From positions 1,054,001 to 1,118,000 of the forward strand of contig NZ_RFLV01000001.1 in assembly GCF_004920405.1 (NCBI RefSeq): DNA of 64,000 bases, given 5' to 3'. Of the stretch, positions 7,782 to 15,839 are shown piece by piece. Within the stretch, counting starts at the first letter, position 1. Each line of letters begins with the position of its first letter. The position numbers and the translations under genes are program-made. The notes beneath the pieces were generated by a model that worked only from the letters and a program-made list of their open reading frames with translations, had not been told where the DNA came from and made no database searches. This DNA comes from Pseudomonas leptonychotis. GTDB lineage: Bacteria; Pseudomonadota; Gammaproteobacteria; Pseudomonadales; Pseudomonadaceae.

Positions 7782-9242
7782 TTAGTCTGCTGAGCCGACG
7801 GCGGGCGTCAGCGGTATGCGTTGGTTGAGCAACTGGTGCAACGCCGAATCGGCTGGCCAGTTACGCAGGAAACGGGCGCGGTCGCGGGCATAGGCCTTAG
7901 CGAAACTGCGCGCACTGCGGTGCTGCTGCATGGCATCGAGGTCGATCAGCGACCAGCGAGCCAAATCTTCATCCCAAAACAAGTTGTGCCCCTTGAAATC
8001 GCCGTGGCTGATGCGCTCGCGCAGCAACGCCGCGAACAAGCGATCCAGCGCTAACAGCTCCGTTTCCGGGGGTGATACGTCATGGTATGGCTTAAAGCGC
8101 GCGATTATATCCTGCCCGCCGCAGTATTCGGTAATCAGGTAGGCCCGCCCGCGCAACCAGCACCAGCGCCGCTCTAGCACGGCCAAGGGTTGTGGCGTAG
8201 CGATACCCAGCAACTGCAGGCGATTGCCCTCAACCCAGCTATGCCAGGCGCGGCTGGGTCGCCAAAAGCGTTTCAGCCAGTGGGCAGCACCTTTGATGTT
8301 GTAGCGTTTGACGACCAGCGGCCGGTCTTGCAGCTGCACCTGCGCCACGGTGGCCGCGCCGCCAGTCTTGTAGACATGGCCTTGCTCGGTGAGCTGATCC
8401 AGGTTCTTCAGCAGGGGCTGCAGCTCAGCCTGGTTGTCGCGGCGCACGACCTGCAAGCCGAAAGCCCCCATTTTCGCGGAGAATAGACTGCAGTCACGGG
8501 CGACCTTGCGTAGATAATCGCGTAAACGCCATTTACAGACCTTTTCCACCTCACGGAGTAAAGCCTCGAGAGGCAACGCGTGCTCGCCATTAGCCAATAG
8601 GTAATGCACCAACAGCTCCTCGATAAAGGGTGTCAGCTCGGCAGGCAACTGGGCAAAGAACACCCCAAGGTTTTCCAGCACCTTCGCGCGCGATAGCGGC
8701 TGACCGGCCACCTCAACCTGCACACCGCCCCCATCGATAACGAATAACTGGCTGTTGTGCCGCAGCAGGTTGTCCAAGTGCAGATCGGCCTGCCATAAGC
8801 CTTGGGCATGCATCTGCGCGATGCTGACTAACGCGTCAGCCAGCACTGCCTGTTGCTCGGCACTCAACAGCGGCTGATTTTCCACCGTGCGCCAGGCATC
8901 CCACAGGCTCTCGGCACCATCTAGGTACTCAAACAGCAGCCAACCGCCTTCGCCTTCACGCAAACCGTCGGCCAGTAGCGGCGGCGTAGAAAGCCCTTGC
9001 TCAGCCAGCAGACGCGCGCCCGTCAGCTCACGTTGAAAGTGCCGCGCAGCCTTATCGCCGACCAGCAGCTTGGCCAGCACCGGTCGACCACGCCATACGG
9101 CCTGGGCGACGTAGCGCTGCCCCGGCAATACACGTAACAGACGCTGCACCACCAATTCGGCCGAGCCGGCCGCATCGGCGAGCTCAATAACCAGAGGTAA
9201 GCTGGGTGAGCGTCCAGCCTCACGGAGGCTCGCCAAACTCAT
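7782..9242 (-). CDS. Two-domain LPS core kinase-like protein (PA5006-like)
   Basis: A 486-residue cytoplasmic protein made of two kinase-like lobes in tandem. The first (about 1-240) has the catalytic-loop-like LWQADLHLDNLLRH followed by LFVIDGGGVQ. The second (about 260-486) has RISHGDFKGHNLFWDEDLARWSLIDLDAM, read at about 410-440, which keeps an HGD catalytic motif and a metal-binding aspartate. It belongs to the WaaP/InaA-related group and would phosphorylate sugars of the inner core or assist WaaP. It starts with ATG overlapping the upstream kinase gene by 4 nt, so the two are coupled. Whether both lobes are active cannot be told; the first lacks a canonical HRD. Confidence 0.75.
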   Translation of the reverse strand: MSLASLREAGRSPSLPLVIELADAAGSAELVVQRLLRVLPGQRYVAQAVWRGRPVLAKLLVGDKAARHFQRELTGARLLAEQGLSTPPLLADGLREGEGGWLLFEYLDGAESLWDAWRTVENQPLLSAEQQAVLADALVSIAQMHAQGLWQADLHLDNLLRHNSQLFVIDGGGVQVEVAGQPLSRAKVLENLGVFFAQLPAELTPFIEELLVHYLLANGEHALPLEALLREVEKVCKWRLRDYLRKVARDCSLFSAKMGAFGLQVVRRDNQAELQPLLKNLDQLTEQGHVYKTGGAATVAQVQLQDRPLVVKRYNIKGAAHWLKRFWRPSRAWHSWVEGNRLQLLGIATPQPLAVLERRWCWLRGRAYLITEYCGGQDIIARFKPYHDVSPPETELLALDRLFAALLRERISHGDFKGHNLFWDEDLARWSLIDLDAMQQHRSARSFAKAYARDRARFLRNWPADSALHQLLNQRIPLTPAVGSAD

Positions 9243-9985
9243 CGCCGCGCTTCCTTGTGACGCCTGCGGGCACCAAGACGCTCACTCCAGCTGCCGAGAT
9301 CAGCCGATTCGCCGAGATAGGCCACCAGCAACACGCCGACCTCCGCCTCGCTCCACACACTGGCGCGGCGCAACAACGGTTCCAGATCCTTTACTCGATC
9401 ACGCTGACCGAACAGCAACGGGCGGGTCTTTTCCAGATCAATCAGCTGTGCATCGAAGCCGTCAGCGGTCTCGCGCAGAAAAATATGCTTGGGATAAAAG
9501 CAGCCATGCATCTGCCCGGCTTGGTGCAGGCGCCGCGCCAGCTCACCACAGGCCTTGAGAATTGCCGCACGACGGGCCTCTTCGAGCGCAGCCCAACCGG
9601 GTAACCAGGCATCCAGATCCTGCCAACCATCCAGAGCTCGAGTCAGCAACACAGCACGCCGCTCACCCGGCAATTGGCGCTCGGCAAAAAACGCCGCCTG
9701 CAATGCGGGAATTCCCAACGCCGCGTAGCGCTGAATATTACGAAACTCGCGGGCAAAGGTCGGCTCACCAAAAGGATGACGCAGGGTGCGGGTCAGGTGA
9801 TTGCTCTGGCGCTTGAGGTAGAACGCCGCGTCGTCCAGCTCGAGCCGGTAGACGCTGCTCCAGCCGCCACGTTCAGTGTTGGGTTCATCAACGGCTTCAA
9901 GTTTCAACGCCCACAGCGCCTCAAAACTGGCAAGACCGTGACGCTCCAGTAGGGCGCGATCTTGTGCCGCAATAAAAGCACTCAT
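9239..9985 (-). CDS. LPS core kinase-like protein (PA5007-like, InaA family)
   Basis: A 248-residue single-lobe kinase-like protein. The N-lobe includes AAFYLKRQSNHLTRTL with the nucleotide-binding Lys at about residue 59. The catalytic-loop position reads MHGCFYPKHIFL (about 159-170), so the HRD aspartate appears as Gly or Cys. The metal-binding strand is intact in LIDLEKTRPL. This pattern is, as far as I recall, common in this branch, so it may be a mechanistic variant rather than decay. It overlaps its neighbours by 4 nt on both sides. Candidate role: one of the extra phosphorylations of inner-core heptose typical of Pseudomonas LPS. Confidence 0.75.
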   Translation of the reverse strand: MSAFIAAQDRALLERHGLASFEALWALKLEAVDEPNTERGGWSSVYRLELDDAAFYLKRQSNHLTRTLRHPFGEPTFAREFRNIQRYAALGIPALQAAFFAERQLPGERRAVLLTRALDGWQDLDAWLPGWAALEEARRAAILKACGELARRLHQAGQMHGCFYPKHIFLRETADGFDAQLIDLEKTRPLLFGQRDRVKDLEPLLRRASVWSEAEVGVLLVAYLGESADLGSWSERLGARRRHKEARR

Positions 9986-10716
9986 TCCCGCCCCTCAAAA
10001 AACGCAATGACCTGACGGATGCGTTTCTTATCGGAAGCATTCAAGCGCTGACGGCCACGGTACTGAAGATAAAAACGCAAACGCTGGGTACGTGAAAGCA
10101 CCTTGTGTGCGACTTTATCCAGACACGCCAAATCCTTGATGATGCGGTAGCGCAGCAAAGGCCCCCACCAAAAGGTTCCAGTCGGGCAATCAATGAAGAA
10201 AAGCTCACCGCGCTCATTAACCAGCAGATTGCGCCACTTCAAGTCATTGTGTGTGAAATGGTGATCATGCAGCGCCCGAGCCCCCCTGGCTAACTGTTGA
10301 CTGACCTGCAAGACCCAACGAGGGTCGGTCAACCGCGCATCCTGCCGATTCGCAATCTCGGCCAGATCAAGCGTTCCCTCAAGCTCGCGAGTGACGAGAG
10401 CCCCTCGTACAAAAGCACCCACCCTGCGCTCAAGCCCATAGGCAATAATCGGCGCGGTGGGGATTCCCCACTTGGCGAACAACTTGAGGTTTTGCCACTC
10501 AGCCTTGACCCGCGGGCGACCAAGATAGCGTCGTAGACCTTTGCCAGCGCCCCAGTAGCGTTTGACGTAATAACGCACCCCGCCAAACTCCACACGAATG
10601 ACCTCAGACAAGGGGTCAGAGGTCAAACGCTCCCCTTCAAGTGCAAATACAGCCTCAAGGGTTCCGAAAGCGCTGAGCAAAATCGGATCGTGCAGGTCAT
10701 GCTTCCAAGCTGTCAT
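9982..10716 (-). CDS. LPS core kinase-like protein (PA5008 / WapP-like)
   Basis: A 244-residue member of the WaaP-related kinase family. VRYYVKRYWGAGKGL near residue 50 resembles the N-lobe strand with the ATP-contacting Lys. The catalytic loop FTHNDLKWRNLLVN (about 158-171) keeps an HND aspartate, and FFIDCPTGTF follows as the metal-binding strand. The equivalent P. aeruginosa gene has been called wapP, and phosphorylation of HepII is the usual suggestion; both are recalled from memory. ATG 10716 overlaps the upstream GT9-like gene by 4 nt. In PAO1 this gene lies next to waaP, but here a heptosyltransferase-like gene is inserted between them. Confidence 0.75.
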   Translation of the reverse strand: MTAWKHDLHDPILLSAFGTLEAVFALEGERLTSDPLSEVIRVEFGGVRYYVKRYWGAGKGLRRYLGRPRVKAEWQNLKLFAKWGIPTAPIIAYGLERRVGAFVRGALVTRELEGTLDLAEIANRQDARLTDPRWVLQVSQQLARGARALHDHHFTHNDLKWRNLLVNERGELFFIDCPTGTFWWGPLLRYRIIKDLACLDKVAHKVLSRTQRLRFYLQYRGRQRLNASDKKRIRQVIAFFEGRE

Positions 10717-11678
10717 GGCTGCGTCCTGTTTAAGTCAGGAAGCGCACTGACGATGCGGCGCAGTGGAATGAACGGTCGCCAGACTGTTTTACCCAGCCAT
10801 TTGAAGCTCAGGACCGGATTAATCACGCTATTGAGCTCATTGAAGCCGGGCCGCCAGGTGAAATCGGTGCGCCGGCGCGTAATGGTGAATGTCCGCAACG
10901 CCAGCAGCGAACCGAGATGCCCGCCCCCCGAGTCATTACTAATGACGATGGAGCATGTCAGCAAAAAGTCGACGAGGCCCTTCAAGTCATTGAATGCATG
11001 CACGCAGTGACCTGGGTACTGCCCCCTCAAGGCTTGCTGCTCGGCCGGAATACCGACGAACTCGACCTGCCAGCCCCTGGCAACCAAATGGCGAGCAAGG
11101 CGACGAAACCCAGACGTCGAGAAATTCTTACTGGCATGCGGCGTGGTCGGAAAAATGGCCACACGCCGCACGGCAGCGCCGGCGTCACGAGACGGGATAT
11201 GCAACCCCGCAATGGACGTGGACAGATCCAGCCCCAGGATCTCTTCGGCGTACAGATCGATCCACTGCACCATGGTCTTTCCGGCCTTCGGGTCGCGACA
11301 AATCACGTTGTGCGCTCCCTCAATGCGACAACCATCAAGCCATACAGATGACTGCTCGGACCTGAGCTTAACGGGGAGTTTCTTACCGGCCAGGTACGCC
11401 ACATTACTCAGAGGGACATCGACAAACCAATCAATCGCACAGATAACCAAATCGTTACAGCCCGCCAGTGCAGGCACATCAGGCGTTGCCCCAAGAATGT
11501 TCAGCCCGGGCAGGTACTCGCTCACTGATGACAGCGACACCGAAGCCAAGGTGACCTTCGCGCCGGCTGCCTGGAGACGCCAGGCAAGGCGCAAGAACAG
11601 CGTGGTGTCGCCCAATGCAGGACACGGAACAAGGGCAACCCTCACTCCCGGGCCGATAAACGCCTTTTTCTCCGACAT
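10713..11678 (-). CDS. Heptosyltransferase-like protein (GT9 family) within the kinase block
   Basis: A 321-residue GT-B protein resembling ADP-heptose:LPS heptosyltransferases. The N-terminus reads VALVPCPALGDTTLFLRLA, like the GLGD(V) acceptor loop of WaaC/WaaF. The C-half has IFPTTPHASKNFSTSGFRRLA (donor-side, near residues 173-193) and ISNDSGGGHLGSLL, comparable to the SNDSGLMHVAA of WaaF. It lies flush against waaP (no gap) and overlaps the WapP-like gene by 4 nt, so it is embedded in the operon. I do not recall a gene here in P. aeruginosa. It may add a third heptose or another sugar, or be a divergent paralogue. Specificity is unknown. Confidence 0.65.
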   Translation of the reverse strand: MSEKKAFIGPGVRVALVPCPALGDTTLFLRLAWRLQAAGAKVTLASVSLSSVSEYLPGLNILGATPDVPALAGCNDLVICAIDWFVDVPLSNVAYLAGKKLPVKLRSEQSSVWLDGCRIEGAHNVICRDPKAGKTMVQWIDLYAEEILGLDLSTSIAGLHIPSRDAGAAVRRVAIFPTTPHASKNFSTSGFRRLARHLVARGWQVEFVGIPAEQQALRGQYPGHCVHAFNDLKGLVDFLLTCSIVISNDSGGGHLGSLLALRTFTITRRRTDFTWRPGFNELNSVINPVLSFKWLGKTVWRPFIPLRRIVSALPDLNRTQP

Positions 11679-12485
11679 CTACAGTCGATCTCCATAACGC
11701 TGTTTACGGCCGTACAATTTGGCCGCCTTAGATTCCAGCCAAGCGAGCAGACGGCCTTCTTCCTGAAGGATCTGACGCAAGGGTTGTTGAAAGTAGTTGC
11801 GCAAAAACCTCCATTTGTCACGCCGGGTAAGGCCGATATCCAACACGGAGAAGTACAGCGCCGCCAGGTCCTTATTGCGCCAGCGCAAAGGCAACTCATT
11901 GCGTACCTGAGCGCGGTGCAGGTCGATCACCGACAAGCGAAAATCGTCGGCGGTAACCGGTTTATCGGTGTGCAGCAAAAAATGGCAGATGTAGCAGTCG
12001 CGGTGATTGACCCCCGCGCGGTGCATCGTGCCAACCATGCTCGCCACTTCCTTGATCAACGCCCACTTCAGCCTCGGCTCGGGCGGTTGCTGCGCCCAGT
12101 TCAGGCTCAGCTGCTCAAGGTCGGTGGTCGGCGCCAGCTCTTCGGTGACGATAAACGAATGCTGCGCCGCCGGGTTGCTGCCGCGCTCGCCATAGGCCAC
12201 CGCAGTCATGGTCGCCACCCCCGCTCGCTGTAAGCGCTCGATGGCTTGCCACTCCTGACGCGCACCGAGAACAGGCAGCTTAGCGGTGAGCAAGTTCTTG
12301 ACGATCTCGCCCCAGCCGATGCCACGGTGAATCTTGACGAAGTAACCGCGCCCAGCCACTTCGGTGCGCAGTGTGCGACGGCCTTCCAGCTCGCGGAACA
12401 CCTGCCCTTGCAAGGCCTCGACGGCCACAAACGCATCGCGATCAGCCCACAGGCTTTTAAAGGGTTCAGCCAGTACCAGCTTCAT
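11679..12485 (-). CDS. waaP: LPS core heptose(I) kinase WaaP
   Basis: A 268-residue kinase that phosphorylates heptose I of the inner core, a step needed for outer-membrane integrity in Pseudomonas. The N-lobe has GYFVKIHRGIGWGEIVKNLL (about 47-66), with the Lys and a Gly-rich stretch. The catalytic loop HRDCYICHFLLH places the aspartate at residue 163, the position reported as catalytic in P. aeruginosa WaaP. LSVIDLHRAQVR follows as the metal-binding strand. Length is normal. The ATG overlaps the end of waaG by 4 nt, so translation is coupled. One of the most secure assignments in the locus. Confidence 0.93.
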   Translation of the reverse strand: MKLVLAEPFKSLWADRDAFVAVEALQGQVFRELEGRRTLRTEVAGRGYFVKIHRGIGWGEIVKNLLTAKLPVLGARQEWQAIERLQRAGVATMTAVAYGERGSNPAAQHSFIVTEELAPTTDLEQLSLNWAQQPPEPRLKWALIKEVASMVGTMHRAGVNHRDCYICHFLLHTDKPVTADDFRLSVIDLHRAQVRNELPLRWRNKDLAALYFSVLDIGLTRRDKWRFLRNYFQQPLRQILQEEGRLLAWLESKAAKLYGRKQRYGDRL

Positions 12486-13603
12486 GGGCGTGTCGCCAGA
12501 ATGATGTCGGCCGCATGCTGCGGCATTGAATACAGGTCAGCACGCTCAGCGTAAGCCAGACCATTACGCCCCCAGAACGCTCGACGTGATGCATCGGCCA
12601 GCATATCGGCGAGTAGATGGTCGAGCTTTGCCTGTTCAAACGGGCCGCTCAGCACTCGCCCGGCGTCCGCCTCGGCGATGTAGTGGGCATAGCCGCAAAC
12701 ATCCGTCACCAGCACCGGCAAACCGGACACCAACGCCTCCAGCAGTACAGTGCCGGTATTCTCGTTATAGGCCGGGTGAATGAGCAGATCGGCGCCAAGC
12801 AGGAAACGCGGAATGTCGCTGCGACCTTTAAGAACTTGGACCTGATCGGACACGCCCAAGGCTTTGGCCTGCAGCTGGAACGCGCGCGGATCGTCCTGGC
12901 CTATGGCGATTAATCGGGTGCGTTTTTTCAGCTCACGGGGCAAGGCGGCCAGCGCCTTGAGGCTGCGATCCAGGCCCTTGGTCTTGAAGCCGGAACCGAT
13001 TTGCACCAGCAGCAGGTCACTATCTGCCAACTTGAACTCGGCGCGAAACTCGGCGCGAATCTCAGCAGCATTGGCCGGCGCACGACGGTCTTGAGCGATG
13101 CCCGGCGGCAGCAGGTGAAAGCGCTGCAAGGGGGTGTGGTAATGCTTGATAAACAGCGGCTGCTGCACCTCCGAGATCATCAGGATTTCGGTCTTCGATT
13201 CGGGGGCGAAGACCGCCCGCTCGTAATCGGCAAAGTGCTTGTAACGCCCCCAACGCTTATAGAGCGGGTTGCGCAGTGTTTGCGCCTTATCTTCGTAACA
13301 GCCATCGGCGGCGTAATAAACGTCGAGACCCGGCATCTTGTTAAAGCCGATTACCCGATCCACCGGACGTTTGGCCAGATCGGCTTCAACCCAGGCGGTG
13401 AGCTTTTCGTTGCGTTTATGGTTGAACAGCGCCTTGACCGGCACCACCACCACCTCGAAGCCTGCCGGCACCTCACCCTCCCAGATCGGCGTATAGACGC
13501 GGATCACGTGACCGCGCGCCTGGCACTCCAGAGCGATGCGCATAAAGTCGCGCTGCAGACCGCCGAAGGGAAAATATTTATAGAGGATAAAAGCGAGTTG
13601 CAT
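12482..13603 (-). CDS. waaG: LPS core glycosyltransferase WaaG (GT4)
   Basis: A 373-residue GT-B enzyme. In Pseudomonas WaaG adds the first outer-core sugar (a hexosamine) onto HepII. The N-terminus MQLAFILYKYFPFGGLQRD is characteristic, with the acceptor-domain Gly-rich loop. The donor side shows QIGSGFKTKGLDRSLKAL, and IHPAYNENTGTVLLEAL carries the E-x7-E signature. The ATG at 13603 is chosen because it gives this conserved N-terminus and overlaps the waaC stop by one base (TAATG). The open frame extends 40 codons further upstream inside waaC without family resemblance. It lies between waaC and waaP as in other Pseudomonas. Confidence 0.93.
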   Translation of the reverse strand: MQLAFILYKYFPFGGLQRDFMRIALECQARGHVIRVYTPIWEGEVPAGFEVVVVPVKALFNHKRNEKLTAWVEADLAKRPVDRVIGFNKMPGLDVYYAADGCYEDKAQTLRNPLYKRWGRYKHFADYERAVFAPESKTEILMISEVQQPLFIKHYHTPLQRFHLLPPGIAQDRRAPANAAEIRAEFRAEFKLADSDLLLVQIGSGFKTKGLDRSLKALAALPRELKKRTRLIAIGQDDPRAFQLQAKALGVSDQVQVLKGRSDIPRFLLGADLLIHPAYNENTGTVLLEALVSGLPVLVTDVCGYAHYIAEADAGRVLSGPFEQAKLDHLLADMLADASRRAFWGRNGLAYAERADLYSMPQHAADIILATRP

Positions 13604-14604
13604 TAGACGGTTTCCTCGGCCAGCAGCAGGGCTTGTAGCTCGGTGGCGACGCGCTCGACATCCAACCCTTCGAAGCAGAATTGATGACGATCGCCACTGC
13701 CCGCATTCGGCCCGGTGGCGCACAGGTGAATTTGCGAACGACCATAAGCGCCAACCCGGCCCGGCAAGGTCGGGCCGTACAGCGAAATACTCGGCACATC
13801 CAACGCGGCAGCCAGGTGGCCCAGGCCGGTGTCCACCGCCACACAGGCGCTGGCCCCAGCAATCACTTTGGCTACCCCCGCAAGATTTAACCTGGGCAGC
13901 ACCGCAGCATTTTCAATGCCCTCAGCAATGCGTTCGGCACGGGCCTTTTCGGCCTCATTGCCCCAAGGCAGGCGCACGGCCCAGCCTTGCGCGCTCATTT
14001 GCGCAGCCAGCTCACGCCAATTGGCTTCTGGCCAGTGTTTACTGGCCCAGGTAGTGCCATGCAGAAACAACAAATACGGCTGGGCGTGGGCAGCTGCCAA
14101 CTGCGCACGGTTCAGGCCGTAATCGCCGAGCCCCGTTGGCAGCGCATAACCCAATGCCTGGGCGAATAACTGGCGGGTGCGCTCAAGCGCATGCTGCTCG
14201 CGCGGCACCGCATAGCGTCGATCATAAAAGCGACTGGCCAGCGGCTCGCGGGCCGAATCACGATCCAGACCGGCAATTGGCGCGTTAACGTAGCGGGTCA
14301 GCCAGGCGCTTTTCAGCAGACCCTGGGCATCGATCACCAAGTCATAACGGGTCTCGCCCAGACGCTGTTTGAAACGCGTCCACTCGCCATTTTTCAGGGT
14401 TTGCCAGAGGCGTTTGCGCCAGCGGCGAATGGCAACAGGGATGACCTGGGCCACGGCTGGGTGCCAGGCCGGAATCTCGGCAAAACCCTCTTCCACCACC
14501 CAGTCGAACTGGATGCCAGGGATGGCGCGCACGGCATCGGTCAGTGCGGGCAAGGTGTGCACCACATCGCCCAATGAAGACGTTTTGATCAACAAGACCC
14601 GCAA
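13603..14604 (-). CDS. waaC: LPS heptosyltransferase I WaaC
   Basis: A 333-residue GT9 enzyme that moves heptose from ADP-L-glycero-D-manno-heptose to the first Kdo of lipid A-Kdo2. It opens with RVLLIKTSSLGDVVHTLPAL, the family's acceptor-binding loop, then QFDWVVEEGFAEIP. LLFLHGTTWASKHWPEANW and AVDTGLGHLAAALDVP form the donor site. No ATG is available. TTG 14604 is preferred because GAGG lies 9 nt upstream and the protein then begins at the conserved RVLLIKT; the TTG at 14613 has no usable ribosome site. Only one base separates the waaF stop from this start. Confidence 0.93.
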   Translation of the reverse strand: MRVLLIKTSSLGDVVHTLPALTDAVRAIPGIQFDWVVEEGFAEIPAWHPAVAQVIPVAIRRWRKRLWQTLKNGEWTRFKQRLGETRYDLVIDAQGLLKSAWLTRYVNAPIAGLDRDSAREPLASRFYDRRYAVPREQHALERTRQLFAQALGYALPTGLGDYGLNRAQLAAAHAQPYLLFLHGTTWASKHWPEANWRELAAQMSAQGWAVRLPWGNEAEKARAERIAEGIENAAVLPRLNLAGVAKVIAGASACVAVDTGLGHLAAALDVPSISLYGPTLPGRVGAYGRSQIHLCATGPNAGSGDRHQFCFEGLDVERVATELQALLLAEETV

Positions 14605-14605
14605 G

Positions 14606-15640
14606 CTATTCAACCTCGACCGGATCGCCGACCAGGCGATCCAGCGCCTCGATCACCGGGCGCGGCTTGAGCTGGCCCAGGCAGTTGTAATGGCCAAAAC
14701 GGCAAGTACGGTCGAAGCACGGACTGCATTCCAGCCCCAGACGAACGACTTCCACCTGCTCGGCCAGCGGCGGAGTGAACCCCGGCGAGGTCGAACCGTA
14801 GACCGCCACCAGCGGGCGATTCAGTGCGGCTGCCACATGCATCAGCCCGGAGTCGTTGGAGACCACCGCCGTGGCGCAGGAGAGCAGGTCAATCGCTTCA
14901 GCCAAGCTGGTTTCGCCGGCCAGATTTACCGCTTCCTCACGCAGGCCGGGGATCAGCCGCGAACGGATATCTTCCCCCACAGGATGATCGTTCTTCGAGC
15001 CAAACAGCCAGACTTGCCAACCCGCTCGAATCTTAATTTCTGCGACCTTGGCGTAATGCTCGCTCGGCCAGCGCTTGGCTTCACCGAACTCGGCCCCGGG
15101 ACACAGCGCCAGCACCGGGCGATCCAGGCTCAGACCAAACTTAGCCAGGGCCGCATCGCGGCTCTGCGCATCGATCTGCAGCGCTGGCCGTGGATAAGGC
15201 TGCGGCAGTTCAGCACCCGGCTCGAAGGCCAGCGCCATAAAGCGCTCAATCATCAGCGGGTAGCGTTCTTTATCGAGGATCCGGATGTCGTTGAGCAGGC
15301 CGTAGCGCAGCTCGCCCTTCCAGCCGGTGCGCTTAGGGATACCGGCGAAAAACGGCACCAGCGCAGATTTAAGCGAATTGGGCAACAGAATCGCCTGATC
15401 GTACTGACCCGCCAGGGATTTGCCGATTTTGCGACGCGTCGCCAGCTCCAGCACGCCATGGCCGAGAGGAAAACTCAGGGCCTGACGCACCTCGGGCATG
15501 CGCTCGAGAATTGGCCGGCTCCACTCCGGGGCCAACACATCGATTGCACAGCCAGGGTGGCGCTGCTGCAGGCACTGAAACAGCGTCTGCGCCATCACCA
15601 TGTCGCCTACCCAGCTGGGTCCTACGATCAGTATTTTCAT
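14606..15640 (-). CDS. waaF: LPS heptosyltransferase II WaaF
   Basis: A 344-residue GT9 enzyme that adds the second heptose to heptose I of the inner core. It begins MKILIVGPSWVGDMVMAQTL, the hallmark of WaaF (GPSWVGDMVMAQ). The donor half has LALCPGAEFGEAKRWPSEHY (about 181-200) and VVSNDSGLMHVAAALNRP. It is the first gene of the minus-strand core operon. The 200 bases upstream hold a palindromic repeat and any promoter, but no clear promoter was picked out. Confidence 0.95.
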   Translation of the reverse strand: MKILIVGPSWVGDMVMAQTLFQCLQQRHPGCAIDVLAPEWSRPILERMPEVRQALSFPLGHGVLELATRRKIGKSLAGQYDQAILLPNSLKSALVPFFAGIPKRTGWKGELRYGLLNDIRILDKERYPLMIERFMALAFEPGAELPQPYPRPALQIDAQSRDAALAKFGLSLDRPVLALCPGAEFGEAKRWPSEHYAKVAEIKIRAGWQVWLFGSKNDHPVGEDIRSRLIPGLREEAVNLAGETSLAEAIDLLSCATAVVSNDSGLMHVAAALNRPLVAVYGSTSPGFTPPLAEQVEVVRLGLECSPCFDRTCRFGHYNCLGQLKPRPVIEALDRLVGDPVEVE

Positions 15641-15660
15641 GCCTTTTCCAGAAACGACCG

Positions 15661-15818
15661 GGGAGGCCTATCAGACTGTTTGGAAGCTACTGCGCTCGGC
15701 GGTGCTGCGTTAAAAACTGAATCGCTGGCTCATTGACTAGAGTCAACTGCGCCACTCACTAGTTTTTGCCTTGCCTCGCCGTCGCTCGCAACGCTTCCAA
15801 ACAGCCTGATCGCCTCCC
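15661..15818. repeat. Palindromic interspersed repeat, long copy
   Basis: About 158 bases between waaF and ilvE form one large imperfect hairpin. The left arm (15670-15687) reads ATCAGACTGTTTGGAAGC and the right arm (15793-15810) is its reverse complement at 17 of 18 positions. The flanking GGGAGGC / GCCTCCC extend the pairing. Inside, a GTTAAAAACTGA segment pairs loosely with TAGTTTTTGCC. The core phrase with TGCTGCGTTAAAA recurs after the antiporter gene (42038) and the universal stress gene (53376). This resembles non-coding palindromic repeats scattered through Pseudomonas genomes. It may also end transcription or stabilise mRNA. Confidence 0.7.
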
Positions 15819-15839
15819 TCGCTTTACCTAATTCAGGCC

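Noticed and set aside
14369..15736. 455-residue open frame opposite waaF and waaC
   Set aside because: Shadow frame of a high-G+C coding strand; the translation is Arg/Gln-rich and featureless, while the other strand encodes secure WaaF and WaaC.
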